Assembly: GCA_017538465.1 (NCBI GenBank) | Contig: JAFYIW010000201.1 | Location: forward strand, 1 to 7,305 | Direction of reading: 5' to 3' | DNA from: Victivallales bacterium | Lineage (GTDB): Bacteria; Verrucomicrobiota; Lentisphaeria; Oligosphaerales; Oligosphaeraceae | Length of the DNA: 7,305 bases | Part shown: piece after piece, positions 1 through 5,931 of the stretch | Numbering within the stretch: the stretch's first letter is position 1 | How the letters are laid out: the number at the start of each line of letters is the position of its first letter | Position numbers and translations under genes: made by a program | The notes under the pieces: generated by a model | What the model was told of the DNA's origin: nothing | The model's input: only the letters and a program-made list of their open reading frames with translations | The model's database searches: none

Positions 1-848
1 CGCTCTGCCAGAGAACGCCGGATTTCCATCGGCAGGGCCGTATTGCCCAGCAGGGCGCACTGTAGCTCCGGTGACAGGCTTTGGCGTTGCGCAATGGTAC
101 GCAGAACGGCGGGGTCGGCGGAGGCCACATGCGCAAAAAGAAACTCTTCCGGCAAGGCCGGCTGGCGAAGCAAAGCCCGCTGGACGCTGGGGTATTTGCT
201 TTGAGCCAGCAGGCCAACGATGGCGGGCGGGAGGTCGTTGCGGCGCGTCAACGCAAGCTGGCAGAGCTCCTCGTCGAATTCCGCCCAGGATTTCATGCAG
301 ACCGGCGAGAGCTTCGGCGTCAGAAGCGTACAGGCGTGGACGGTTGGGTTCAGGTCATCGCTCAGGCCGTCCATGAATTCGGGTTCCAGCCGTCGGTTCT
401 CCAGCAGCGCCAGTCGCACAAAGGGCACGGGGTCTTGCAGCAGAATACGCTGGACATTGGTGGGAATCATGGGGTTTTTTGCCAGTGCGACACGGACCTC
501 AAAGGCCTCATCCCGGGCCAATTGCTGGGCAACGGCTGGGGAGAGGCGACGACTTTCCGCGACCTGCTGGCGCACCGCCGGGTCAGGCTGCTCGGACAGT
601 TTGGAGTGCAGGACGGGATTCTGGCTCAGCAGACGTGTGACCTCCGGGTTGCCCCGCTGAATCAACTGGTCGAGCAGCCGGGTCGGAGTCGTCGGCATGG
701 AGGCCAGAAAGATGTCCACGCCCGGTGTGTCCAGGTCGTTGGCGCCGAGTTCGCGCAGAACGCTCAATCCCACCTCGTGATGCAGGCAATACTCTATCGC
801 CTCAGGAAGACTGAGGGAAATTTGTTCTAATACTTCTTCTCTGGTCAC
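1..848 (-). CDS. Alpha-solenoid (leucine-rich-repeat-variant/HEAT-like) protein, 3' end outside window
   Basis: An uninterrupted minus-strand frame runs from a GTG at 846-848 to the left edge, giving 282 complete codons without a stop. The start reads VTREEVLEQISLSLPEAIEY; the nearest in-frame upstream stop is a TAG about ten codons before, and no ATG lies between, so GTG is the best start although no Shine-Dalgarno sequence precedes it. After about 65 non-repetitive residues the protein becomes periodic: prolines before a helix recur at residues 104, 129, 156, 182, 208, 233 and 260, and a 'DPxVR'-like turn has Val at 92, 118, 144, 170, 222 and 248, a period near 26. Phrases such as VRVALAKNPMIP and VRLALLENRRLEP resemble leucine-rich-repeat-variant or HEAT-like solenoids, which usually act as protein-binding scaffolds. 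No signal peptide or membrane segment is visible, so it is probably cytoplasmic. No enzymatic motif is seen and the binding partner cannot be inferred. Identity as a gene is firm; the family name is less so. Confidence 0.8.
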   Translation of the reverse strand, partial: MTREEVLEQISLSLPEAIEYCLHHEVGLSVLRELGANDLDTPGVDIFLASMPTTPTRLLDQLIQRGNPEVTRLLSQNPVLHSKLSEQPDPAVRQQVAESRRLSPAVAQQLARDEAFEVRVALAKNPMIPTNVQRILLQDPVPFVRLALLENRRLEPEFMDGLSDDLNPTVHACTLLTPKLSPVCMKSWAEFDEELCQLALTRRNDLPPAIVGLLAQSKYPSVQRALLRQPALPEEFLFAHVASADPAVLRTIAQRQSLSPELQCALLGNTALPMEIRRSLAE

Positions 849-895
849 GAACGGAACGGTTGAATTGGAATGAAACAACTATGCCCGATACTATA

Positions 896-910
896 ATTTC
901 CTGCGGAAAT
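896..910. repeat. Inverted repeat upstream of the solenoid gene (possible operator)
   Basis: ATTTCC and GGAAAT flank three bases, making a perfect 6-bp inverted repeat 48 bases before the GTG of the solenoid gene. Directly beside it, on the minus strand, is TATAGT (890-895), a possible -10 box; no clear -35 box is seen. A repressor site overlapping a promoter would look like this, but a chance repeat is possible. Confidence 0.3.
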
Positions 911-935
911 CCTGCCGTTCAGCATAAGGAAAATT

Positions 936-963
936 TCCGGGCAGACTGTCTGGCCTGCCCGGA
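936..963 (-). terminator. Rho-independent terminator of the downstream esterase
   Basis: A perfect 9-bp stem, TCCGGGCAG with CTGCCCGGA, surrounds a ten-base loop 48 bases after the TGA of the downstream esterase. On the minus strand it is followed by AATTTTCC, a short T run. Its position between the esterase and the solenoid gene suggests that the latter is transcribed separately. Confidence 0.7.
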
Positions 964-1011
964 GGAAGGCGAAAGGTTTCCATTGCAGTGGCCTTGCTGA
1001 CGCTCCAGATA

Positions 1012-3117
1012 TCACTTCAGCCAGTCGGGCTTTTCGGTAAAGAAGGGACTGGCGGGGAAGCCATTGGCGTTGCCGAAGTTCAGCCGCTCGTCGTAGGTCA
1101 CCGCACCGTATGATGCCTTGACCGGCTCGGGGACTTCGGGGGCGGTGAGCACCACCGTGTCGCCGACAATCTGCGCATCCGCCCAGACATAATGGCCGTC
1201 CGCACCCGCGATGGCGAAGCATCCCAGCGGTCTGCCGTCCAGCGAGACCAGTCCCGCACCGACATTGTCGAAGTGCAGAATCAGCTTATTGCCATCGACT
1301 TCAAACGACTGGTAATACGGTCCAGCGGTGATCCCCTGGTAGCCATAGCAGACGCGCTCCGCCTCCTTGGCGAGTCGGAAGCCGACCTCCTCCTTGCGGT
1401 GCGGGTGGATGTCATACGCGTCGCCATGGTCGATGGTGACTGCCATGCCTGAAAGCGGAATCTCCTTCAGGAGCAGCCGCTGCATGTCGCGGAAACGAAT
1501 CCATGGGTGATTTCGGTTGGGATCGTTGTTTTTCCAGAAGTCCTCTGGCCCGCGGTCGTCTGGGCAATGCCGTTCATATCCAGAGAGCTGGCACCAAAGG
1601 AATGCGTAGTCGTCGCCCCAGATGGCGCGGCGGTCGGCCACCATTGCGCTCTGGAACTGGTAATAATCCTTTTCGCTGCCAGTGTCGCTTTCCCCCTGGT
1701 ACCAGAGTTCGCCGCGCACGCCATAGCGTTTCCAGGGGGCGATCATCGCGTTGTAGATGGTCATGGGCAGGAACGGGCATTGGAAGGGATCCTGGATTCT
1801 TTGGAGGATGGGCAGAATCAGCGAGCCAGTTTGGGCGTTCAGCAGTCCCTCTCGCCGATGACGCCAGCCATTGGTGAGGGGCAGTCGCTTGGACGGCTTG
1901 CCCGCTGGGGTGAGATACCAGGCCGACGTTGGGCCATAGAGACCAGCCTGAAGCGAACAATTGGCCTCGCGGATGGCAATCACCGCCCGTCCAGCCTTGA
2001 CCAGTTCGGCGGGAATGGTGTATTTGCGGTGGAATGCCCAGAAGTCCTTCACTTCGAAGCCTGTAGAGCCTACGGGGACACCGTTGAAATAGGTGGTGTC
2101 CACCTCGTCAATCGGTCCCAGGTAGAGGTCGAGCGGTTTGCCTGCCCAATTTGGAGGAATTTCGACGGTAGTGCGGAACCACTCGATGCCAATAATCGCG
2201 CGGTCCACTTCAAAGAAGGTCGCCTCGTGCGTGGGCTCCAGGAGCGTCCACTCCGAATCATCGTAGTCTGGCTGCTCCCATCCACGTGCGGCTTCGCGGT
2301 CGGCGGGGTTGCCAGAGTTCAGGAACAGCTTCTCCCAATATTTGGTCATTTCAGTAAGCCATTCTTCATTCGAGCGTCCTGCAGCGGCCGCTGCCTGATG
2401 GCTTTTCAGCATGTAGTCGGTGTAGTCCACCATCGCGGGACAATATTTCAGGAAGGTCTCGCGGGCCATGAAGGAACGGATGAGCATCCCTCCCCAGTGC
2501 CCCTTGATGATGCCGATGGGCACCTGGAGGTCATGATAGAGCTGGCGGGCGAAAAAGTACCCCACCGCGCTGACGGTCGTCGGCTCGTCCGCATGGAAGG
2601 CCACCCAGCGGCCGACGGGTTCCGATTGTTCTTGCCCAGGAGAGAGGGTGTTCTGGGTTTCGAAGTAGCGGATATGCGGGAGCTTGGAAAGCTGGCTTCG
2701 CACATACTCGCCGTCGTCCACGCGCACGAAGGGGACATCGCCCCAAAGCGGTATCTCCATGTTCGACTGTCCCGTCAGAAGCCAGACCTCGCCGACCAGA
2801 ATGTCCGAAATCGTGATACTCTCTTCGCTGGTGGACGCAGTAATGGCCAGGGGACCGCCTGCGGGAAGGGTGACCATGACTTTCCACTCGCCAGAGTCAT
2901 CCGCCACGCCCGACAGCTGTTGCTTGCCGACGGGATAGCGGGTACAAGTGGGCTCAATGTCCACCCGCACCTCCGCACCAGGTGTCGCCAGACCGCTGAT
3001 TTCGATGGGGCGGTCTCGCTGAAGCACCGCATGGTCCTGGAAATTCAGGTGGAACGAGAGAGTGCCGGCGGCCAGGGCCAGGGGAAGCGCCAACAGGAAA
3101 GTGAGAAGTCGTTTCAT
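1012..3117 (-). CDS. Secreted sialate O-acetylesterase-family enzyme (downstream paralogue)
   Basis: A 701-residue SGNH-type esterase of the SASA family (sialate O-acetylesterase), expected to remove O-acetyl groups from sialic acid or other acetylated glycans outside the cytoplasm. Residues 1-16 form a signal peptide with an ALA cleavage site before Ala17. A beta-sandwich-like N-terminal part (about 19-107, with DHAVLQRD) precedes the catalytic domain. GQSNM carries the likely nucleophile Ser118; HWGG is at 207-210; WYQGESD at 472-478; the DIHP motif at 569-572 supplies likely catalytic His571. A GH2-like carbohydrate-binding insert occupies about 279-397 (WFRTTVEIP from 313, DEVDTTYFNG from 337). 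The ATG at 3115-3117 is preferred over an in-frame TTG at 3130-3132, because it places the signal peptide exactly as in the paralogue. The stop is TGA. A short alanine run (242-246) lies in the stretch that differs most from the paralogue. The exact substrate is not determinable from sequence. Confidence 0.92.
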   Translation of the reverse strand: MKRLLTFLLALPLALAAGTLSFHLNFQDHAVLQRDRPIEISGLATPGAEVRVDIEPTCTRYPVGKQQLSGVADDSGEWKVMVTLPAGGPLAITASTSEESITISDILVGEVWLLTGQSNMEIPLWGDVPFVRVDDGEYVRSQLSKLPHIRYFETQNTLSPGQEQSEPVGRWVAFHADEPTTVSAVGYFFARQLYHDLQVPIGIIKGHWGGMLIRSFMARETFLKYCPAMVDYTDYMLKSHQAAAAAGRSNEEWLTEMTKYWEKLFLNSGNPADREAARGWEQPDYDDSEWTLLEPTHEATFFEVDRAIIGIEWFRTTVEIPPNWAGKPLDLYLGPIDEVDTTYFNGVPVGSTGFEVKDFWAFHRKYTIPAELVKAGRAVIAIREANCSLQAGLYGPTSAWYLTPAGKPSKRLPLTNGWRHRREGLLNAQTGSLILPILQRIQDPFQCPFLPMTIYNAMIAPWKRYGVRGELWYQGESDTGSEKDYYQFQSAMVADRRAIWGDDYAFLWCQLSGYERHCPDDRGPEDFWKNNDPNRNHPWIRFRDMQRLLLKEIPLSGMAVTIDHGDAYDIHPHRKEEVGFRLAKEAERVCYGYQGITAGPYYQSFEVDGNKLILHFDNVGAGLVSLDGRPLGCFAIAGADGHYVWADAQIVGDTVVLTAPEVPEPVKASYGAVTYDERLNFGNANGFPASPFFTEKPDWLK

Positions 3118-3163
3118 AAACGGGCAATCCAAAAGCGGAAATTGGTGACGGATTGGGTTTGAT

Positions 3164-3185
3164 GTTATAACTATTTGTAATGCAA
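3164..3185 (-). promoter_or_regulatory. Candidate promoter of the downstream esterase
   Basis: On the minus strand TTGCAT (3180-3185) and TATAAC (3164-3169) are ten bases apart, and TATAAC lies 46 bases before the ATG, almost the same geometry as upstream of the paralogue. The surrounding stretch is AT-rich and carries ATAACAT twice and the palindrome AACATGTT (3182-3193 region). The spacing is not that of a standard sigma-70 site, so activity is uncertain. Confidence 0.35.
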
Positions 3186-3200
3186 CATGTTATGAAATAT

Positions 3201-3229
3201 AGCCCCCGGGCGAGAGGCGCCAAGGGGCT
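3201..3229 (-). terminator. Terminator-like hairpin after the upstream esterase
   Basis: Twelve bases after the TAA of the upstream esterase the minus strand forms AGCCCC / GGGGCT, a two-base internal loop (TT opposite CG), then GGCG / CGCC around a five-base loop. It is followed by ATATTTCATAA, which is AT-rich but not a pure T run. It may be a weak intrinsic terminator or an RNA-stabilising hairpin between the two paralogues. Confidence 0.55.
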
Positions 3230-3241
3230 TGGCATCGAGCG

Positions 3242-5353
3242 TTATTTCTTCCAGGCGGGTTTTTCGGTGAAGAACGGGCTGGCGGGGAAGCCGTTGGCGT
3301 TTCCGAAATTCAGCCGCTCGTCATAGGTCACGGCGCCGTAGGAGGCCTTGACCGGCTCGGGAACCTCGGGGGCGGTGAGGACCACCGTGTTGCCGACGAT
3401 TTCGGCGTTCGCCCAGAAGTATTTCCCGTCGGCCCCGGCGATGGCGAAGCAGCCCAGCGGCTTGCCGTCCAGCGAGGCCAGCCCGGCGCCGACATTGTCG
3501 AACTGCAGAATCATCCTGTTGCCCTTGACTTCAGACGACTTATAATACGGCCCGGCGGTGACGCCCGGATAACCGTAGCAGATGCGTTCGGCCTCCTTGG
3601 CGAGCCGGAAACCGACCTCCTCCTTGCGGTGGGGGTGGATGTCGTAGGCGTCGCCGTGGTCAATGGTCACTGCCATGCCGGAGTTGGGGATGACATCCAG
3701 CAGCAGGCGCTGCATATTGCGGAAGTGGATCCACGGGTGGTTTCGGTTGGGATCATTTTCCTTCCAGAAGTCCTCTGCCCCACGGTTGTCGGGACAATGG
3801 TGTTCGAAGCCGGAGAGCTGGCACCAGAGGAACGCATAGTCATCGTTGTGCCACTGGAGGCAACGGTCAGCCACCATCGCCTGTTGGAAGATGTAGTATT
3901 CCGGCTCCCGACCGCAATCGGATTCGCCCTGATACCAGATTTCGCCGCGCACGGCATAGCGCCGCCAGGGAGCCACCATCGAATTGAAGAGCGTGGTTGC
4001 GGTGTTGGGCTGGTCAATGGGGAGATTGCTGGTGCCTGACGTAGGACGCATGAGGCCAACTGCGGCATCCAGCTTGCCTTCCAGACGGTGACGCCAGCCG
4101 TTGTTCAATGGAATCCTCTCCTCTGGTGCGTCCTGCCGTGCGACAAACCATTCCTCTTCTGGGCCGAAGAGTCCGCTGGCCCCCGCCGAATTCACTTCAC
4201 GGATGGCAATCACCGCCTGTCCAGCCTTCACCAATTCCGCAGGCACGACATACTTGCGGGGCACTTCCCAGAAATTCGGGACCACGAAGCCCAGAGAACC
4301 GACTTGCACGCCATTGAAGTAGGTCGTGTCCACTTCGTCGATTGCCCCCAAAGAAAGCAGCAGTGTCTGTCCGGCCCAATCAGCGGGGATTTCGACCGTG
4401 GTTCGGAACCATTCCACGCCAATCGGAGCACGGTCGCGTAAGAAGCCAGTGGCCTCGATAGTGGCGGGCAACAACTCCCACTCCGCCTCATCCAGTTCCG
4501 GGTCCATCCAATTTTGGGCGGCCTCGCGGTCAGCGGAATCCTCCGTGGCCATGAGTTTTTCCTCCCATCGTTTGGTCATTACCTCGAAGCGCTTCTGCAG
4601 GTCGTTTGGAAGCTCCGCGTAGTCGGTGTCTTTGGCGTCTTCGATAATGGTGTCAATCTGGAGCAGAACATCCTCGCGGTCAATCGCCTGGAATGCCTGA
4701 CGGGACATGAAGGAGCGAATGGGCATGCCACCCCAATTGGCCTCGATGATGCCGATGGGCACCTGGAGGTCGCGATAGAGTTGGCGGGCAAAGAAATATC
4801 CGATTGCACTGGTATGCAAGGCGCTTTCTGGAGTAAGCACTTCCCAAACGCCAAGGGGGTCTTCCTGCTCCATTTCCAGCGAGGTGGACTTTTGCGTTCG
4901 GAAATGCCGGATTTGCGGCAAAGTGGGCATCTGCTGGGCGACATAATTGCCATCAATCACCCGCCAAAAGGGGCTGGCTCCCCAAATCGGCTGCTCCATG
5001 TTCGACTGCCCTGAGCAAATCCAGACTTCGCCGACCAGCACGTCCTCCAGGGTGACCACCTCTTCGCCGCATTTGGCGGTGATGGTCAAAGGGCCACCCG
5101 CCGGAAGCTCGGCTTTCACTTCCCATTCGCCATCTTCATCCGCCTCGCAGGACAAGTCGTATTTGACGGGATAATCCGGGCAATCCGAGTCAATGATCAA
5201 TTGCACTTCCGCTCCAGGCGTGGCCAAACCGCTGATTCCGATTAGCTGGTCGCGTTGCAGAACGGCATGATCCATATAGTTGCGATGGAAAGAGAGCGAA
5301 CCGGCCGCCAATGCCACGGGCAGCGCAAAAAGTGCGAGAAGGAATTGTTTCAT
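3242..5353 (-). CDS. Secreted sialate O-acetylesterase-family enzyme (upstream paralogue)
   Basis: A 703-residue paralogue of the next gene downstream, with the same architecture. Signal peptide: residues 1-16, ALA before Ala17. Catalytic motifs: GQSNM with likely nucleophile Ser117, NWGG at 206-209, WYQGESD at 473-479, and DIHP at 571-574 with likely catalytic His573. A GH2-like jelly-roll insert spans about 277-395 (WFRTTVEIP from 315, DEVDTTYFNG from 339), a layout common in roughly 650-700-residue SASA proteins. The last 140 residues are about 89% identical to the paralogue, whereas the N-terminal beta domain is nearer 60% and the stretch around 218-275 barely aligns. The ATG at 5351-5353 is chosen by alignment with the paralogue; an ATG two codons earlier (5357-5359) and a TTG at 5408-5410 also exist. 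No Shine-Dalgarno sequence is visible. Stop is TAA. Known family activity is acetyl-ester removal from sialic acids; related members act on xylan or other acetylated sugars, so the substrate stays open. Confidence 0.92.
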   Translation of the reverse strand: MKQFLLALFALPVALAAGSLSFHRNYMDHAVLQRDQLIGISGLATPGAEVQLIIDSDCPDYPVKYDLSCEADEDGEWEVKAELPAGGPLTITAKCGEEVVTLEDVLVGEVWICSGQSNMEQPIWGASPFWRVIDGNYVAQQMPTLPQIRHFRTQKSTSLEMEQEDPLGVWEVLTPESALHTSAIGYFFARQLYRDLQVPIGIIEANWGGMPIRSFMSRQAFQAIDREDVLLQIDTIIEDAKDTDYAELPNDLQKRFEVMTKRWEEKLMATEDSADREAAQNWMDPELDEAEWELLPATIEATGFLRDRAPIGVEWFRTTVEIPADWAGQTLLLSLGAIDEVDTTYFNGVQVGSLGFVVPNFWEVPRKYVVPAELVKAGQAVIAIREVNSAGASGLFGPEEEWFVARQDAPEERIPLNNGWRHRLEGKLDAAVGLMRPTSGTSNLPIDQPNTATTLFNSMVAPWRRYAVRGEIWYQGESDCGREPEYYIFQQAMVADRCLQWHNDDYAFLWCQLSGFEHHCPDNRGAEDFWKENDPNRNHPWIHFRNMQRLLLDVIPNSGMAVTIDHGDAYDIHPHRKEEVGFRLAKEAERICYGYPGVTAGPYYKSSEVKGNRMILQFDNVGAGLASLDGKPLGCFAIAGADGKYFWANAEIVGNTVVLTAPEVPEPVKASYGAVTYDERLNFGNANGFPASPFFTEKPAWKK

Positions 5354-5398
5354 GGTCATTGTCTGTTGGGTGAATTGTGGAAGGGGAAAGACGGTGTT

Positions 5399-5420
5399 AA
5401 TATAGCGCAATAAATGTCAA
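5399..5420 (-). promoter_or_regulatory. Candidate promoter of the upstream esterase
   Basis: On the minus strand TTGACA (5415-5420) is followed after ten bases by TATATT (5399-5404), 45 bases before the chosen ATG. The individual hexamers are good but the 10-base gap is too short for a standard sigma-70 promoter. The same layout precedes the paralogue, which is the main reason to list it. TTGACA also forms an inverted repeat with the TTGACA on the plus strand at 5441-5446. Confidence 0.35.
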
Positions 5421-5441
5421 CGGGAATGGCATATCGTCGTT

Positions 5442-5487
5442 TGACAGTTTTTGCCGCCAAACCGAATAGACTGTCATCTTGCAAGAT
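5442..5487. repeat. Palindrome and stem-loop between azlD and the upstream esterase
   Basis: ATCTTGCAAGAT (5476-5487) is a perfect 12-bp palindrome ending one base from the azlD stop codon. Beside it, TGACAGT (5442-5448) and ACTGTCA (5469-5475) could pair around a 20-base loop. No T run follows on the minus strand, so this is not a typical terminator. It could be a regulatory protein site for the downstream esterase. Confidence 0.35.
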
Positions 5488-5488
5488 A

Positions 5489-5830
5489 CTATAAATAATG
5501 TAGTAAAAGCATGTAACAGGCAGTGCCGCCGCAGATGGAGAGCATCGGGTTGCGCAGAGACGCCTGCAAGACGATTGTCGCCAAGGTGGCGGGCAGCGCA
5601 TAAAGTAGCCGGGAATATTGTGGCTGGCTGAAATCGCAGAGGCTGGCCAGGCTATAAACGCACAGCATCGCGATGGCGGCCGCAGTCAGTACTTGACCAA
5701 GGTAGCCGAGAATCGGCGGGAGTTTGCGTTGGCCGCCCCGGAATACTAGAAAGGGGAGGGCACGCAGAGCGATGACGACCACCGACATGGTGACCAGCAT
5801 CCATATCTGATGGGAGGAGAGCTTTGGCAA
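5489..5830 (-). CDS. azlD: AzlD-family small membrane protein, without AzlC partner
   Basis: A small hydrophobic protein, 113 residues if it begins at the TTG at 5828-5830. It matches the AzlD family: an early helix with ALRALPFLVF, a short loop with KLPPILGYLGQVLTAAAIAML, then further membrane segments and a typical ending with NPMLSICGGTACYMLLL. AzlD is normally the small subunit of the AzlCD branched-chain amino-acid exporter in the inner membrane. No azlC is in the window, which is unusual because the pair is normally adjacent. The start is uncertain. The frame opens further upstream to a GTG at 5903-5905, but that lies inside the terminator hairpin of the preceding gene, so translation from there is unlikely. 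ATGs at 5798-5800 and 5786-5788 are alternatives, though they leave almost nothing before the first membrane helix. No ribosome binding site helps to decide. Stop is TAG. The family call is fairly sure; function as an exporter without AzlC is doubtful. Confidence 0.82.
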   Translation of the reverse strand: MPKLSSHQIWMLVTMSVVVIALRALPFLVFRGGQRKLPPILGYLGQVLTAAAIAMLCVYSLASLCDFSQPQYSRLLYALPATLATIVLQASLRNPMLSICGGTACYMLLLHYL

Positions 5831-5868
5831 GGAGTGGCTGGAGAAAACAGGTGCGGAGCCGACCCAGG

Positions 5869-5909
5869 AAAAAGCAGTGCCACACGCTATTGTGACGCAT
5901 GGCACTGCT
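5869..5909 (-). terminator. Rho-independent terminator of the CsgG-like gene
   Basis: On the minus strand a perfect 10-bp stem, AGCAGTGCCA with TGGCACTGCT (5900-5909 and 5873-5882), encloses a 17-base loop and is followed directly by TTTT. It begins 22 bases after the TAG of the CsgG-like gene. It also overlaps the GTG that would give the azlD frame its longest form, which argues for a later azlD start. Confidence 0.85.
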
Positions 5910-5931
5910 GGAATACGCCGTCTGTCCGCCG

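Noticed and set aside
81..830. A 249-codon open frame on the plus strand
   Set aside because: It lies opposite the solenoid gene, whose minus-strand frame shows regular repeats and sensible protein composition. The plus-strand translation is rich in Gln, Arg and Gly without any recognisable domain.
2390..2410. GC-rich GCGGCCGC stretch as a possible cloning or insertion scar
   Set aside because: It simply encodes the alanine run of the downstream esterase (residues 242-246) and the frame continues without disturbance.
3118..3132. Extension of the downstream esterase to an in-frame TTG
   Set aside because: The ATG five codons later aligns with the paralogue and gives a cleaner signal peptide.
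1507..3162. A 551-codon open frame on the plus strand
   Set aside because: It is the antisense of a well-supported esterase with all catalytic motifs. Long antisense frames are common in GC-rich genes.
1012..5353. Recent gene conversion between the esterase copies
   Set aside because: The most similar protein block still has about 14 silent differences over about 39 codons, too many for a recent conversion.
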